The position numbers were made by a program, and so were the translations under genes. The notes below the pieces were generated by a model that made no database searches, was not told the origin of the DNA, and worked only from the letters and a program-made list of their open reading frames with translations. 64,000 bases of DNA from Psychrobacter cibarius (GTDB lineage Bacteria; Pseudomonadota; Gammaproteobacteria; Pseudomonadales; Moraxellaceae): assembly GCF_016107535.1 (NCBI RefSeq), contig NZ_JABASQ010000002.1:186001-250000 (forward strand), in the 5' to 3' direction. Shown piece after piece: positions 19,172 through 31,550 of this stretch (within the stretch, counting starts at the first letter, position 1; each line of letters begins with the position of its first letter).

Positions 19172-19289
19172 TTAGACAGTATCAAATAAACAGCATAAAG
19201 GTCGGATTATGATTTAGCAAATGCGATAGGTAAGTGATTATAAAACTAAAGAATTTTTATAAAAATAAGTGTGATAAAAGGCTGATTCG

Positions 19290-20096
19290 ATGATGTTATA
19301 TGTGTGGTTTGTGATTGCAGGCGCGTTTGCGGGTGTCAGTGCCGGTTTATTTGGCGTTGGCGGCGGCATGATTATCGTACCAGCATTGGTATGGATTTTT
19401 ACCGCTTATGATTTTTCACCAGAAGTGGTGACCCATTTGGCGATTGGTACGTCACTGGCGACCATCGTTGTGACCTCGATCAGCTCAATGACTGCGCACA
19501 ATAAGCGCGGCGGCGTGCGTTGGGAAGTGTGGCGCAAAATGGCACTCGGCTTGGTCATCGGTAGTTTGGTGGGAGCAGGTATCGCTGATATGATTGATGG
19601 AAAAGTATTGCAAGCCATCATCGGTGTCGGCGCGTTATTGGTTGCTTTAAAAATGCTGTTTTTGTCCAATAAAGAGCAGCTGGGTAAACCGCTACCGTCA
19701 ACTGGCGTACAGTTCGGCGCGGGTACAGGGATTGGCATGGCGTCGTCTATTTTTGGTATTGGCGGTGGCAGCTTAACCGTGCCGTTTTTGAATTGGGCAG
19801 GGTTACCGATGAAGCAGTCGGTCGGCACGTCTGCCGCTTGTGGATTGCCGATTGCATTGGCAGGCGCAGCAGGGTTTGCATGGTTCGGGCAAGATGTGGT
19901 CAATCTGCCTGAGGGCACGATAGGTTTTGTGCATATCACGGGTTTTTTATGTATTTCTGTCGCTAGCTTTGCGATGGCAAAAGTCGGTGCCAAGCTTGCG
20001 CACCAATTGCCTGCGCTAACGCTTAAGCGCGCCTTTGGGGTGTTGTTATTGGTCGCAGGCGGGCAGTTGTTGTTAAGTGGGATTGGGGTGATTTAA
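19290..20096 (+). CDS. TSUP-family (TauE/SafE) membrane transporter
   Basis: 268-residue, very hydrophobic protein with about eight membrane helices and the internal repeat typical of the family: GVSAGLFGVGGGMIIVPAL at residues ~15-33 and GMASSIFGIGGGSLTVPFL at ~150-168. The family exports or imports small organic sulfur acids, sulfite or sulfonates; substrate cannot be read from the sequence. Start 19290 has AAAAGG upstream; ATG 19293 is an alternative. It is a single gene, divergent from birA, with the unknown gene at 20149 only 52 bases downstream. Confidence 0.85.
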   Translation: MMLYVWFVIAGAFAGVSAGLFGVGGGMIIVPALVWIFTAYDFSPEVVTHLAIGTSLATIVVTSISSMTAHNKRGGVRWEVWRKMALGLVIGSLVGAGIADMIDGKVLQAIIGVGALLVALKMLFLSNKEQLGKPLPSTGVQFGAGTGIGMASSIFGIGGGSLTVPFLNWAGLPMKQSVGTSAACGLPIALAGAAGFAWFGQDVVNLPEGTIGFVHITGFLCISVASFAMAKVGAKLAHQLPALTLKRAFGVLLLVAGGQLLLSGIGVI

Positions 20097-20148
20097 GTGT
20101 CTATTCTTTTAATAAGAATTAGAGCTGTACTTTGGGAATACTAATAGA

Positions 20149-21084
20149 ATGAAAGCAGCAGAAAAGTATCGCCGTGTTTTTGGTTCAATCAGTCATTTAA
20201 AAGACCAGATACCATGGACGACTGGTTTATCCAATATGGTAGAGTTTTTAGTATGGGAGCCGCAGCGTGTTCTCGGTATTAGCAAAAAGCAATATGTAAG
20301 ACAGATTATTGAATGGGCAACGGTTCCAGAGCTGAAAGATAAGAGCTTACAAGAAATCGAGCAAGCTGTTAGTAAAAACTTGAATCAAAAAATGAGTGAG
20401 TCTGAGCAATTAGAAACTTATTCAACTCAAACGATAGGAATCTGCAATGCTAGGGAAGCGGTCCGCCGCGTAAAGTTCTTTTCTGAGGATTATCTAAATA
20501 AAGAGTTCGATATTTTTCTGAGTTTATGTAGTGACATTTATCTAAACCTATTTTATGGGCAATTCATTAAATTTGAACAATGTGGTTCGTGGTCAACACA
20601 CGGCAATAGCGGCATCTTTGAATTTAGTACCGAACTAAAAGCTATGTTCATGGACAATTTATCTTATAACCATGAGGCAAATATATTGATTGCCAATGAA
20701 TTAAAGCTTAATGGCAAGAAAAACGCTGACCAAATATTAAAGTACTGCTTAATGTACAAGTATTTATTAGAAATAGGCTTCATTGATAAAGGTGCAAAGT
20801 TTTTACTACTGTTTATCGGCGGCAGTATTATAGAAGAGGATAAGCAAAGCCTAATTAATCAAGAAATAGCTATGTGTCAGAGCAAGCCAGAAAAATACCA
20901 ACACTTATTACAGCCTGAGTTATTGGAAGTAGTTGCCCATTTAGAAGTTGCGAGTATCTCTTGGCGGTCACTGATTGAGTTTAATAATCATTATTTGAAT
21001 GAAAATGAGATTTGCCAAGTCGAGCGAAAACTATTGAAGGGTTTCAATCAAAGCCTTCACTCAAAATCGTTTATGCACTTATGA
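20149..21084 (+). CDS. Unknown protein, AT-rich accessory gene
   Basis: 311 residues; I recognise no domain. The sequence is predicted mostly helical with many Leu, Ile, Tyr, Lys and Glu and no signal peptide or membrane helix, so it is probably cytoplasmic. Notable segments are IPWTTGLSNMVEFLVWEPQ near the N-terminus and a Cys-Gly-Ser-Trp-Ser-Thr-His-Gly segment at ~144-151. Codon use is more AT-rich than in the flanking TSUP and smc genes, which suggests later acquisition. The ribosome site is weak (GGGA about 13 bases upstream). It is convergent with the 21128 gene, 43 bases apart. Confidence 0.6.
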   Translation: MKAAEKYRRVFGSISHLKDQIPWTTGLSNMVEFLVWEPQRVLGISKKQYVRQIIEWATVPELKDKSLQEIEQAVSKNLNQKMSESEQLETYSTQTIGICNAREAVRRVKFFSEDYLNKEFDIFLSLCSDIYLNLFYGQFIKFEQCGSWSTHGNSGIFEFSTELKAMFMDNLSYNHEANILIANELKLNGKKNADQILKYCLMYKYLLEIGFIDKGAKFLLLFIGGSIIEEDKQSLINQEIAMCQSKPEKYQHLLQPELLEVVAHLEVASISWRSLIEFNNHYLNENEICQVERKLLKGFNQSLHSKSFMHL

Positions 21085-21127
21085 CTCTAATTCTAAAGCT
21101 CATTACGACTTTAGATAAAATAGCTGT

Positions 21128-21442
21128 CTACTTCTTATCAATCGCATCCAGCCCCAAACGCATCCATTTTCTTGCTAGCTCATCATGGTCGCTGAGCATA
21201 CTCCACAGCGCATCTTCACTAAAGATAGAGTATTCATCACCTGAATGTTCAATTGGCAGATCCGCTTCACGATCTGCCATCCATTGCGGGTTAAGATAGT
21301 AATCTTTCAACTCATTTTGCAAGGCTTCAGCTTTTAAGAACTGCTGCTGCGCCTCAAGCTGTTGACGATGCAGTTTGCACCATTCTTCATATTTTTGCTG
21401 TAGTTCTTGCGGATCGTATTTATCAAAATTGTCTTTAGTCAT
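21128..21442 (-). CDS. Small conserved-looking cytoplasmic protein of unknown function
   Basis: 104 residues, acidic and helical. A Gln/Glu-rich amphipathic segment (PQELQQKYEEWCKLHRQQLEAQQ...) resembles a short coiled coil, followed by LNPQWMADREADLP and DALWSMLSDHDELARKWMRLGLDAI. ATG at 21442 is chosen because AAGG lies 8 bases upstream; ATG at 21448 would be too close. Its base composition is like that of the core genes, and an extended -10 promoter (TGCTATAAT on the minus strand) lies at 21496-21504. It is divergent from smc. No function can be assigned. Confidence 0.7.
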   Translation of the reverse strand: MTKDNFDKYDPQELQQKYEEWCKLHRQQLEAQQQFLKAEALQNELKDYYLNPQWMADREADLPIEHSGDEYSIFSEDALWSMLSDHDELARKWMRLGLDAIDKK

Positions 21443-21495
21443 TGTCATAGCCTTAATTTTTATTTTTTAGATTAATTATGCAGATTCTCAGCCCT

Positions 21496-21504
21496 ATTAT
21501 AGCA
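21496..21504 (-). promoter_or_regulatory. Extended -10 promoter of the 21128-21442 gene
   Basis: On the minus strand TGCTATAAT gives a TGn extension plus a consensus -10. No good -35 is visible, as is common for extended -10 promoters. Confidence 0.5.
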
Positions 21505-21581
21505 TCTGTCACAAACCCTAAAAATCCGTCACAATTTCAGGTAGAATAGCCGCCTGTTTTCGCCATATTTACTGATCCTTC

Positions 21582-24500
21582 ATGCGCCTAAAATCTCTCA
21601 AGCTGGCAGGCTTTAAATCCTTTGCCAATCCAACGACTTTTACCTTTCGTCATGGTATCACTGCCATTGTCGGGCCGAACGGCTGTGGCAAATCTAACGT
21701 CATTGATGCCATTCGCTGGGTGCTGGGCGAGACCTCTGCCAAGCAGCTGCGTGGCGGGGCGATGAGTGATGTTATCTTTGCGGGTACGCAAGATAAAGCC
21801 GCCAAAAGTGTCGCTAGCGTTGAGCTAACCTTTGAGCATACGCAAGATGAGCAAAACGGTATTCGCCATGAATTTAATCTGTATCAAGAGCTGTCCGTTC
21901 GTCGTCAGGTAAATAAAGAAGGGCGCTCGGATTATTTTATCAACGGTACGCGTTGTCGTCGCCGTGATGTGGTCGACGTGTTTTTGGGTACGGGACTTGG
22001 CGCACGTAGCTATGCGGTGATTGAACAAGGCATGATTGGGCGTATCGTTGAGTCTAGCCCCATGCAGCTGCGTGAATTTATCGAAGAGGCGGCAGGGGTG
22101 TCACGCTATCAAGCTCGACGTGAAGAAACGCAAAAGAAGCTCGAGAAAACTAAAGATAATTTAGCACGCCTGCATGATATGCAAAGCGAGCTGGTCAGCC
22201 AACAAAAGCGTCTGTCTAAGCAAGCCGCCAGTGCTGAGCGTTATGAGGAATTAGCGCTAACACTAGCTGATATCAAACAGCAGCTCGCCATTCAGCAGCT
22301 CTATCAAGCCAAGCATACTCAGCAGCAGCAAAAAATAGCGCATGAGCGCAGCGCCACTGAAGTATCAACTTTACAAGCCAACTATGACACCCTAAAAGCC
22401 AAGCAAGATAAACTTGTTGCGCATATCAATCAAGAGCAGTGGCTCAAAGACGATGCTCAAAGTAGCTATTATCAACAGCAGCTAAGCTATCAACAAGCAG
22501 AGCATCAATTAGGTGATGCCAAGTCACAGCTGACCGCTATTGAGCAGCAACTAGCCAGCTTGGATCAACAACGTCAGCAAGCAGTCGATGAGATAAATCG
22601 CTTAAAGGCTGAGCAAGCCGAGCAGCAGACTGTGCTAGAAGCATTGCGTCCGAAGCTTATTGAATTAACCAATAAACGTGAAGCGCATAAACGCAACGAG
22701 CAACCATTGCAGCGCGCCTACCATGACGCGCAAAATCAGCTATCACGCTTGCAGGATGAAGCTCGCTCGCTAGAACAGCAGCAAGCCATTAATAACCAAG
22801 CACAAAAACGTTATCAGCAAAATAATGAAAAATGGCAACGTCGTCAGCAAAACTGGCAGCATTTATGGCAGCAACTCCAACAGTCGCTATCACCAGTTGC
22901 AAGTGCTGGTTTGCAAGATAATTCTGATACGAATAATTTGCAGCAGACATTAGCGGCGCAAGTTGCTGAGCTAAACAAACAATTGCAGCAGATTGAACGC
23001 CAACAAGACAGCGTCGATGAGCGCTTGTCTGAGCTACAACCGCAAGCGCAGGATTTACAACAGCAATTGCATACGCAGCAGCGCGAGTTGAGCGAGAGTG
23101 AGAAGCGCCACGCCGTATTGGCAGGTGAGTACGATACTCTTCATCAAATATTGCATCCTAAGCCGACACCAAAATCGCAACCACTTGTTCATGCAAAAAC
23201 TGCTGATGTTAAAAGCGATTTAGAAAATGAAATAGCTAGCGATTATAGCCAATTGACCATTACCACCTTGCGTGACCAGATTGAGTTAAGCGCGAAAGGG
23301 CAGCAGCATGCAGAGCTACTTGATAGTGTGTTGGCATTGTGGCTAGATAGCCATGTGCTGGTTTCTAACCAAACTTATCGACCAAATGTTAATAACGTGA
23401 GCGCTGACTCCGAGCAGACGCATAGCTTATGGCAGGTGCTTGAATATGAGTTAAAAGATTTATTTGTTTATCAAAATGCGCAAACCAATACAGTGGACAA
23501 GTCATCAATTAAAATAGAAGCGGGTCATAGCTTGTGGCTATGCGCTAAGAAAAATGAGATAAATGCAAAGCTACTGGTTAGCGAGTTGCCTGAGAGTTTG
23601 ATTGATAAAGTACTGCCTTTATCACAGCTGATTAGCGCACCGAACTTAGCGCTTTGGCAGCAGTGCTATTTATATATTGCACAGCCTGAGACAGATAATA
23701 AGCAAACGTTAGAAGCGCTTGCTGAGATTTTAAAAGTATTGCCATCGTCAGCTATTTTACTAACGACTGACGGCTGGCTTATCAGTCGTCAGGGTACGAT
23801 GAATCTAAGCAAATTCGCTGGTGCGCAAGATGGACAAAATGGTAGCAATAACAGCAACAGTCAATTTTTAACCCAGCGTTTACAGCAGCGCCGCCGTCTG
23901 CAAGCGTTAGAGAATTTGCTCGATAATTTTGAAACAAAGATACAAGGCCAGCAAAAGGCGATTGCTAATAACCAGCGTAACTATGATGCATTGATAGTCA
24001 GCTTAGAAGAAACGCGCGCGCAAGCTGAGCAATTAACCCGCGATAAGCATCAGTATCAGCAACAGCTCACTACTCAGCGCGCCAACGCTGAACGTTTGCA
24101 AGCGGACAGCCAACGCCTCAATGCTGATAAAGCAGCCCTTGAGCAAGAGCAACAGGAGCTGGTGCAAGAACAACAATCGCTCAATCATGAGCAGCAAGAT
24201 ATCCAAAGCAAAATAGCAGCGCTAACGCCACAAATCGCCGATGCTCGTGCGGCAACTCAGCAATTACAAGCGGAGCGCAGTGAGCTAAGTCGTACCCGTC
24301 AAGCAGATGATGACGCTTGGCAAGCCTTGCAACTTCGTATTCAACAAAGTGAGATGCGCCTAGAGCACAGCACTAGCAGTCTTGCTCGGGCAAATGCGCA
24401 ATTTGATAAGTCGCTACAAAGCGAGCAAAATTTAAAGACGCGTCATGAGCAGCAGCAAAATATGCTGCCAGCACTGCAAGTTGCATTACAAAAAGCACAG

Positions 24501-25544
24501 AACGCGCGCGATGAGCAGCAGGCTGTATTAACAGGACGCGAGACAGCATTAACGGTGCTCAAGCAAGAATACAATCAGCAGCAGGTTGAGCTAGATACCT
24601 TACAAAATACACTGCAAACTCAGCAAAATGCGCTTGCCAATCACTCGACCGAGCTGGCACTAAGCGCTGCAAAATTAGAGGATGCTAGTAGCCATACGCA
24701 AGAAGCGCTAGATGCTTATTATAAGGTGAGTCATAAATATAAAGCACAATCAGACATAGCGCAGCGTCCACAACATCAGCAACAAGTGATGAGCGTTTCA
24801 AACTTATTAGCAGATTTTATCGCTCATGATCGCCGTGTGCGCCCAGATAAAATCGCTGAGCTTGAGGCTGAGCATAGTAAGCTTGAGCAGCAGCTAAGTA
24901 AAATTGGCGCAGTCAACTTGGCAGCCGTGGCAGAGTTGGCAGAGGTTAATGAACGCTTAGAGCCACTCTCGCAGCAGACAACCGATATTGCTGCGAGTAT
25001 GCAGACGTTAACGGAGGCGATTGCTTCGATTGATGAAACGACCAAGACGCTATTTATGCAGACGCTCGATGCCGTCAATATTGAGCTTGCCAATTTATTT
25101 GCCAAAGTGTTTGGTGGCGGGCAAGCCAGTTTAACGCTCAATACGGATGATATGCCCGTTAATGCACCAAAATCAGAACAGTGGCGGGCAGGGCTAACCT
25201 TGATGGCACAGCCAAAAGGTAAGCGTAATAGCCGCCTCGCTGTACTTTCAGGCGGCGAGAAGACGCTTACTGCATTGAGTTTGATTTTTGCGATATTTAA
25301 GCAGCATCCCGCGCCATTTTGTGTGTTGGATGAAGTCGATGCACCACTTGATGACGCCAACGTCACCCGCTTTACCAGCCTCATTCATGAATTAGCAGAC
25401 GATTTGCAGTTTATCTTTATCAGCCATAATAAATTGACGATGCAGATTGCCGATGAGTTAAAAGGCGTTACCATGCCAAGCGCAGGGATTTCTACCTTGG
25501 TCAGTGTCTCACTTGATGAGGCGGCACGTTACCTTTCCGATTAA
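21582..25544 (+). CDS. smc: Chromosome partition ATPase SMC
   Basis: Structural-maintenance-of-chromosomes protein, a V-shaped ATPase dimer that compacts and segregates DNA. Walker A GPNGCGKS is at residues 31-38, the C-terminal signature [11 protein letters not shown] at ~1222 and Walker [13 protein letters not shown] at ~1248. Two long coiled coils, very rich in Gln, Glu, Ala and Leu, flank a hinge at roughly 540-740. At 1320 residues it is longer than the usual 1150-1200; the extra seems to lie in the hinge, which has Asn/Ser-rich spacers such as [12 protein letters not shown]. It starts a conserved smc-zipA-ligA block. The kleisin partners ScpA and ScpB are not in the window. Confidence 0.93.
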   Translation: MRLKSLKLAGFKSFANPTTFTFRHGITAIVGPNGCGKSNVIDAIRWVLGETSAKQLRGGAMSDVIFAGTQDKAAKSVASVELTFEHTQDEQNGIRHEFNLYQELSVRRQVNKEGRSDYFINGTRCRRRDVVDVFLGTGLGARSYAVIEQGMIGRIVESSPMQLREFIEEAAGVSRYQARREETQKKLEKTKDNLARLHDMQSELVSQQKRLSKQAASAERYEELALTLADIKQQLAIQQLYQAKHTQQQQKIAHERSATEVSTLQANYDTLKAKQDKLVAHINQEQWLKDDAQSSYYQQQLSYQQAEHQLGDAKSQLTAIEQQLASLDQQRQQAVDEINRLKAEQAEQQTVLEALRPKLIELTNKREAHKRNEQPLQRAYHDAQNQLSRLQDEARSLEQQQAINNQAQKRYQQNNEKWQRRQQNWQHLWQQLQQSLSPVASAGLQDNSDTNNLQQTLAAQVAELNKQLQQIERQQDSVDERLSELQPQAQDLQQQLHTQQRELSESEKRHAVLAGEYDTLHQILHPKPTPKSQPLVHAKTADVKSDLENEIASDYSQLTITTLRDQIELSAKGQQHAELLDSVLALWLDSHVLVSNQTYRPNVNNVSADSEQTHSLWQVLEYELKDLFVYQNAQTNTVDKSSIKIEAGHSLWLCAKKNEINAKLLVSELPESLIDKVLPLSQLISAPNLALWQQCYLYIAQPETDNKQTLEALAEILKVLPSSAILLTTDGWLISRQGTMNLSKFAGAQDGQNGSNNSNSQFLTQRLQQRRRLQALENLLDNFETKIQGQQKAIANNQRNYDALIVSLEETRAQAEQLTRDKHQYQQQLTTQRANAERLQADSQRLNADKAALEQEQQELVQEQQSLNHEQQDIQSKIAALTPQIADARAATQQLQAERSELSRTRQADDDAWQALQLRIQQSEMRLEHSTSSLARANAQFDKSLQSEQNLKTRHEQQQNMLPALQVALQKAQNARDEQQAVLTGRETALTVLKQEYNQQQVELDTLQNTLQTQQNALANHSTELALSAAKLEDASSHTQEALDAYYKVSHKYKAQSDIAQRPQHQQQVMSVSNLLADFIAHDRRVRPDKIAELEAEHSKLEQQLSKIGAVNLAAVAELAEVNERLEPLSQQTTDIAASMQTLTEAIASIDETTKTLFMQTLDAVNIELANLFAKVFGGGQASLTLNTDDMPVNAPKSEQWRAGLTLMAQPKGKRNSRLAVLSGGEKTLTALSLIFAIFKQHPAPFCVLDEVDAPLDDANVTRFTSLIHELADDLQFIFISHNKLTMQIADELKGVTMPSAGISTLVSVSLDEAARYLSD

Positions 25545-25758
25545 GAGCAGCGTTAAATAGCAAAAATAATTGATAACTGGCAGCAGTTGTCAGTGGTATA
25601 GTTAGAAATGATGTGCCAATATTACAACGTCACGCAAGTGTGTCAGCCTCACGGTAAACGATGACTATATGGTGACGATATTCATTAGCCATGCTAGACT
25701 ATTGCCATTTATTCCCTCTTATGTATTCCCTTTTGTCATATATTAGGATGTATCTCTT

Positions 25759-26781
25759 ATGACCGCTATTCAGTTTATATTGATTGCCATTGCCGCATTT
25801 ATCATGCTTGCAGGGCTATTTATGGTCATTCGTAGCTTTAAGCGCCGCAGCAATGCTGAAGCGGTAGCGGTCAATTATGATAAAAACGGTATTCCTATCA
25901 TACCGCGCCATGAACGCAATATCGTCGATCAGCCAGACTTGGATGATACAGTCGCTGGCGAAACAAGTATCGCCCCTGATCGCAGTTATCTAAATGCGGT
26001 GGTCGAAGACGAGCCTTTGACCCAATCTCATACCGATGTTGATACGCAGCTGACAGCTGGGCATGCGGATGTTAATGACAGCGATACGGATACGGATACA
26101 ATAGATGATGCTGACTATGTGCGCTGGCAAGCAGAGCAGCAGCGTGCTGACAACAGCGAGTTTGTAGAAGTCGCTGAGCAAATGCATATCGAGCAAGAGC
26201 AGGATGCGTTTTCAAGCTTGATGTCGGCAACTGACAGCTTGATGCCCTCTATTGATACCGCAGACGAGCCAAGCTTCGATAATAACAGTCCGATACTCGA
26301 TCAGCATTTATCAGAGCCAGTGGATGAAGCGCAAAACGGTCCACTCATCAATGCCAAAGACAACATTAATATCACTATTTTGCCGCATCAATATCGCGAC
26401 CGTCCAGCCGCGATTATCCGTGGTCGTGATTTATTGGCATTAATTGATAAGTATGGTCTGCGCTATGGCGCGATGAACATGTTCCATCGTTATGAGCAAA
26501 AAGACGGTACGGGCATGCTATGGTTTAGCATGATGGGTATCACCGATAGTGGTATCGCGCCTTTTGATCCGCATAGCGTGGCGACCAATACTTATAATGG
26601 CGTGGTAGTATTCTTATCGCTGCCGCATCCACAAGCGCTGCGTAGCTTCGATAGTATGATGAGCATTGCTTATATGATGGCAAGTGATTTGGATGCCATT
26701 ATGCTTGATGAAGAGAACGAACCAATCACCCCTGAATACAAGCAGCAATTGCGTAATCAAGTTCGCGATTATGAAGGTTAG
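25759..26781 (+). CDS. zipA: Cell division protein ZipA
   Basis: Membrane tether of FtsZ at the division site. N-terminal membrane helix AIQFILIAIAAFIMLAGLFMVI (residues ~3-24) with a short basic patch after it (RSFKRR), a long acidic Asp/Glu/Thr/Ser-rich linker to about residue 195, then the globular FtsZ-binding domain, including RGRDLLALIDKYGLRYGAM and GVVVFLSLPHP. The layout and 340-residue length match ZipA. Linker runs of Asp-Thr (SDTDTDTIDD) come from short nucleotide repeats. It sits between smc and ligA as in many gamma-proteobacteria. A strong terminator follows at 26837. Confidence 0.9.
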   Translation: MTAIQFILIAIAAFIMLAGLFMVIRSFKRRSNAEAVAVNYDKNGIPIIPRHERNIVDQPDLDDTVAGETSIAPDRSYLNAVVEDEPLTQSHTDVDTQLTAGHADVNDSDTDTDTIDDADYVRWQAEQQRADNSEFVEVAEQMHIEQEQDAFSSLMSATDSLMPSIDTADEPSFDNNSPILDQHLSEPVDEAQNGPLINAKDNINITILPHQYRDRPAAIIRGRDLLALIDKYGLRYGAMNMFHRYEQKDGTGMLWFSMMGITDSGIAPFDPHSVATNTYNGVVVFLSLPHPQALRSFDSMMSIAYMMASDLDAIMLDEENEPITPEYKQQLRNQVRDYEG

Positions 26782-26836
26782 TTTTAATGTATTAATACAG
26801 GTTGATTAATAAAAGCTGATTCATATTAGCAGTATT

Positions 26837-26875
26837 AAAAAAGGCAAATAGCGATTGACGTTATTTGCCTTTTTT
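26837..26875 (+). terminator. Intrinsic terminator after zipA
   Basis: AAAAAAGGCAAATA (26837-26850) and TATTTGCCTTTTTT (26862-26875) are perfectly complementary across an 11-base loop. It also works in the reverse sense. Confidence 0.85.
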
Positions 26876-26904
26876 AATGGGCTTTAGTTTCTGCAAAATG
26901 CTAG

Positions 26905-29173
<2,269 letters not shown>

Positions 29174-29176
29174 AGT

Positions 29177-30781
29177 ATGAATACTGATGACATGGAAGGT
29201 CTAGACGAAGAAACTCGGAAAGAAGTTGAGAAGTTGCAAAAGGTGACGCGTGAGAGAGATGGGGATGAGAAGTATATAAATGCTCAACTTAAAATAGAAA
29301 GCCATATGGCTAGAAATGGAAAGTTTGAATTGGGTGTAAAATATCTGAAAAACATACAAAAAGATGATGGCGATGTTTATTATAAAGCATTGGGTTTTGT
29401 ATTTATTGATCAGTATTTTGGTCTAGGTAATTTAGATGAATCTTACGATACTATTTTAGAGTTTTTAAAAGATAGTGTTTTTATTTTTGATGACATAAGA
29501 AGGGATTCTTTTGAATTCGCAAAAAAATATTTTTACCAAGAAAATTATATAAAAGCTCTAAATTTATTTAGACTAATTGGAGGTTCTTATTCATATCGGG
29601 CTAAATGTTATGAGAGTATATGCAAAATAACGATGAAGCATAAAGACCAAGAGTTAGCACAGATGTGTGATGATCTAGTTAAAAAAATAGAAAAAATCAT
29701 AAGTATTTTAAAAATAGATTTTTCTTCTATTTCAGAAGAGAAAGCGCCTGAGAGAAAGTTGGCGCACTATACGAGTACGTATACAACAAATAAATTAGTT
29801 TTTAAGGAAGATAATAAAGATAGACCAAGTGCTTTTCGTCTAAATACGATTAACAACGTTAATGATCCTAGTGAAGGAAAATTACTCACAAACTACCTTC
29901 AAGATATCAAAGAGACATCATTTTATAAGCCTGATTTTGATGAGAAGTTGCATGCATTTATCAGCTGTTTTACTTTCAACCATGATAGTTTAAATCAATT
30001 TAGATTGTATGGAAAAGAAGATAACAAAGAAGCCTCTGGTGTTAGTTTAGTATTTAACAAAGAGTTCTTTAAAGAGACTGATGCCCAGTCTAGTATGACT
30101 AATATATCTATTGATAGAAAAATAGAAGATGAAAATGATCGTTGGGATAAAGAAAAAAATGATAGTTCAGTTAAGAGGATAGAAACGCAATCAGTTATGA
30201 GATGTGTTTATATTGATCCTACCTCTGACTATATCCATTTAGCTCAACGCAACCGCCTAACATTTTTCCGTGAGTTTGGTCGTGAAAATTTGGAAGGAGG
30301 TAGTATCGCTAAAGCCGAAATTGAGTGCCTTGAATATGAGAATTATATAGAAAAGAAAACCGAAGATTTTAGAGAGGCATTTATAGAGTTAAAAAGTATT
30401 TATAACGGTGCTATAGATAAGAAGAGGTCTTCAAACAACCTAAGTAAAGAAGATTTAGATGAAATAGATAGCTTATTGGATATGATAATTTTACCTCTAA
30501 AATATCTAGTTAAGCATTCAGCATTTCAAGAAGAGCAGGAATGTCGCATGGTATATATTACGTCACTAGATGATTCTAGAGTGCAGATGGATTTTGGCAA
30601 GTTTCTATATGTAGAGTATGAGCCAGAGGTAAAACTACATTTGGATAAAATCTATATCGCACCAGCTGCAACGCAATATCAGCCCTACTTGGCAAAACTA
30701 TTATGCGGTACAAATAGTTTAGGAGAAAAAATAAAAATTGACCTCTCAAACAACCCTTACCGCTTACCCACCAGCCACTAA
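29177..30781 (+). CDS. DUF2971-like protein with helical N-terminus
   Basis: 534 residues. The first ~190 are helical with spaced Tyr/Ala/Leu positions resembling TPR-like repeats. From ~195 the sequence has the hallmarks of the DUF2971 family: AHYTSTYTT, FRLNTINNVNDPSEG, FISCFTFNHDSLNQFRLYG, GVSLVFNKEFF, and near the end FQEEQECRMVYIT, matching the K...E.E.R element. The biochemical function of this family is not established to my knowledge. The gene begins 3 bases after the ligA stop, with GGGGAG at 29163-29168 inside the ligA end, so it may be translated from the ligA mRNA. Codon use is far more AT-rich than ligA, a sign of horizontal gain. Confidence 0.7.
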   Translation: MNTDDMEGLDEETRKEVEKLQKVTRERDGDEKYINAQLKIESHMARNGKFELGVKYLKNIQKDDGDVYYKALGFVFIDQYFGLGNLDESYDTILEFLKDSVFIFDDIRRDSFEFAKKYFYQENYIKALNLFRLIGGSYSYRAKCYESICKITMKHKDQELAQMCDDLVKKIEKIISILKIDFSSISEEKAPERKLAHYTSTYTTNKLVFKEDNKDRPSAFRLNTINNVNDPSEGKLLTNYLQDIKETSFYKPDFDEKLHAFISCFTFNHDSLNQFRLYGKEDNKEASGVSLVFNKEFFKETDAQSSMTNISIDRKIEDENDRWDKEKNDSSVKRIETQSVMRCVYIDPTSDYIHLAQRNRLTFFREFGRENLEGGSIAKAEIECLEYENYIEKKTEDFREAFIELKSIYNGAIDKKRSSNNLSKEDLDEIDSLLDMIILPLKYLVKHSAFQEEQECRMVYITSLDDSRVQMDFGKFLYVEYEPEVKLHLDKIYIAPAATQYQPYLAKLLCGTNSLGEKIKIDLSNNPYRLPTSH

Positions 30782-30786
30782 AATTA

Positions 30787-30815
30787 AAAGCGTGCGCCAC
30801 CCTAGCGCACGCTTT
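30787..30815. terminator. Bidirectional terminator between convergent accessory genes
   Basis: AAAGCGTGCGC (30787-30797) and GCGCACGCTTT (30805-30815) form a perfect 11-base, GC-rich stem with a 7-base loop. T-runs are short on both sides, but placement between two convergent stops supports termination. Confidence 0.7.
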
Positions 30816-30816
30816 A

Positions 30817-31509
30817 TCAATCTATATCGCCACCAAATAAATACTCATAAGCCTCATCCAGTACCGATAACATTTCTGCTGTTTTCATCTTTATGACTTT
30901 TACTGACCAATAGTGTTCATCAAAATATTTGGGTCGTTTAGGTGACTGATCGGCATTAAAAAACCTTTCATACTCTTTTAAATCTTCAGGATAATTGTCT
31001 AAATTTTTAGGGTTACGATGTATGTGAATGATGACCAGTTTGGTTTCGTCTTTATGATTTATAATAAACGGATACCACCCTTTGTCCCCATATTCATGTG
31101 GCTCTATGTCCCAAAGATAATCTACAAAATTTTCAAAATCAAAACAGCTGTCATCGTATAAGCTTTCTTCGTATTCTTCGATCTTAGCTAGTGTGTATAA
31201 CGTTGGTTGAAGACCTAACCTTATTCGCTCTTCCACTTTCCACTCAGAAAAGTATTGTTTTGCTAAGGTAGTCATCAACTCTTTATGACTTAAATGAAAT
31301 AATGCAGGTGACTGGATCTCAAAAATATCTCTATTAGTAAGAGGAGCCGCAAACATGCTTTTCATGTTGTAAGCCAGATGAGGTGGAATCATTTCCATAT
31401 CAACGCATAAATTAAGACTATAAAATTCTGCTGTTAGATGCTCAATGATGATAGCAAAATTGCTATATGTACCATCTTCATGATAAATGCCAGAATTTCC
31501 AAATATCAT
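30817..31509 (-). CDS. Unknown protein, accessory gene
   Basis: 230 residues, acidic, no signal peptide or membrane helix; no family recognised. Aromatic residues are frequent, with FDFENFVDYLWDIEP and DKGWYPFIINHKDETKLVIIHIHRNPKN suggesting an alpha-beta fold, and the C-terminal half ends FDEHYWSVKVIKMKTAEMLSVLDEAYEYLF. The start at 31509 has GAGA about 8 bases upstream. It is convergent with the DUF2971-like gene and AT-rich in the same way. The two may form a small accessory island between ligA and the lipoprotein gene at 31551, but nothing shows that they work together. Confidence 0.6.
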   Translation of the reverse strand: MIFGNSGIYHEDGTYSNFAIIIEHLTAEFYSLNLCVDMEMIPPHLAYNMKSMFAAPLTNRDIFEIQSPALFHLSHKELMTTLAKQYFSEWKVEERIRLGLQPTLYTLAKIEEYEESLYDDSCFDFENFVDYLWDIEPHEYGDKGWYPFIINHKDETKLVIIHIHRNPKNLDNYPEDLKEYERFFNADQSPKRPKYFDEHYWSVKVIKMKTAEMLSVLDEAYEYLFGGDID

Positions 31510-31550
31510 TTTTTATCTCATTTTAATAAAAGAATTGAGTATATCCCGTT

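Noticed and set aside
29177..31509. A complete defence or toxin-antitoxin system
   Set aside because: The two unknown genes are convergent, not an operon, and neither shows nuclease, toxin or antitoxin motifs I can identify; kept only as accessory genes of interest.
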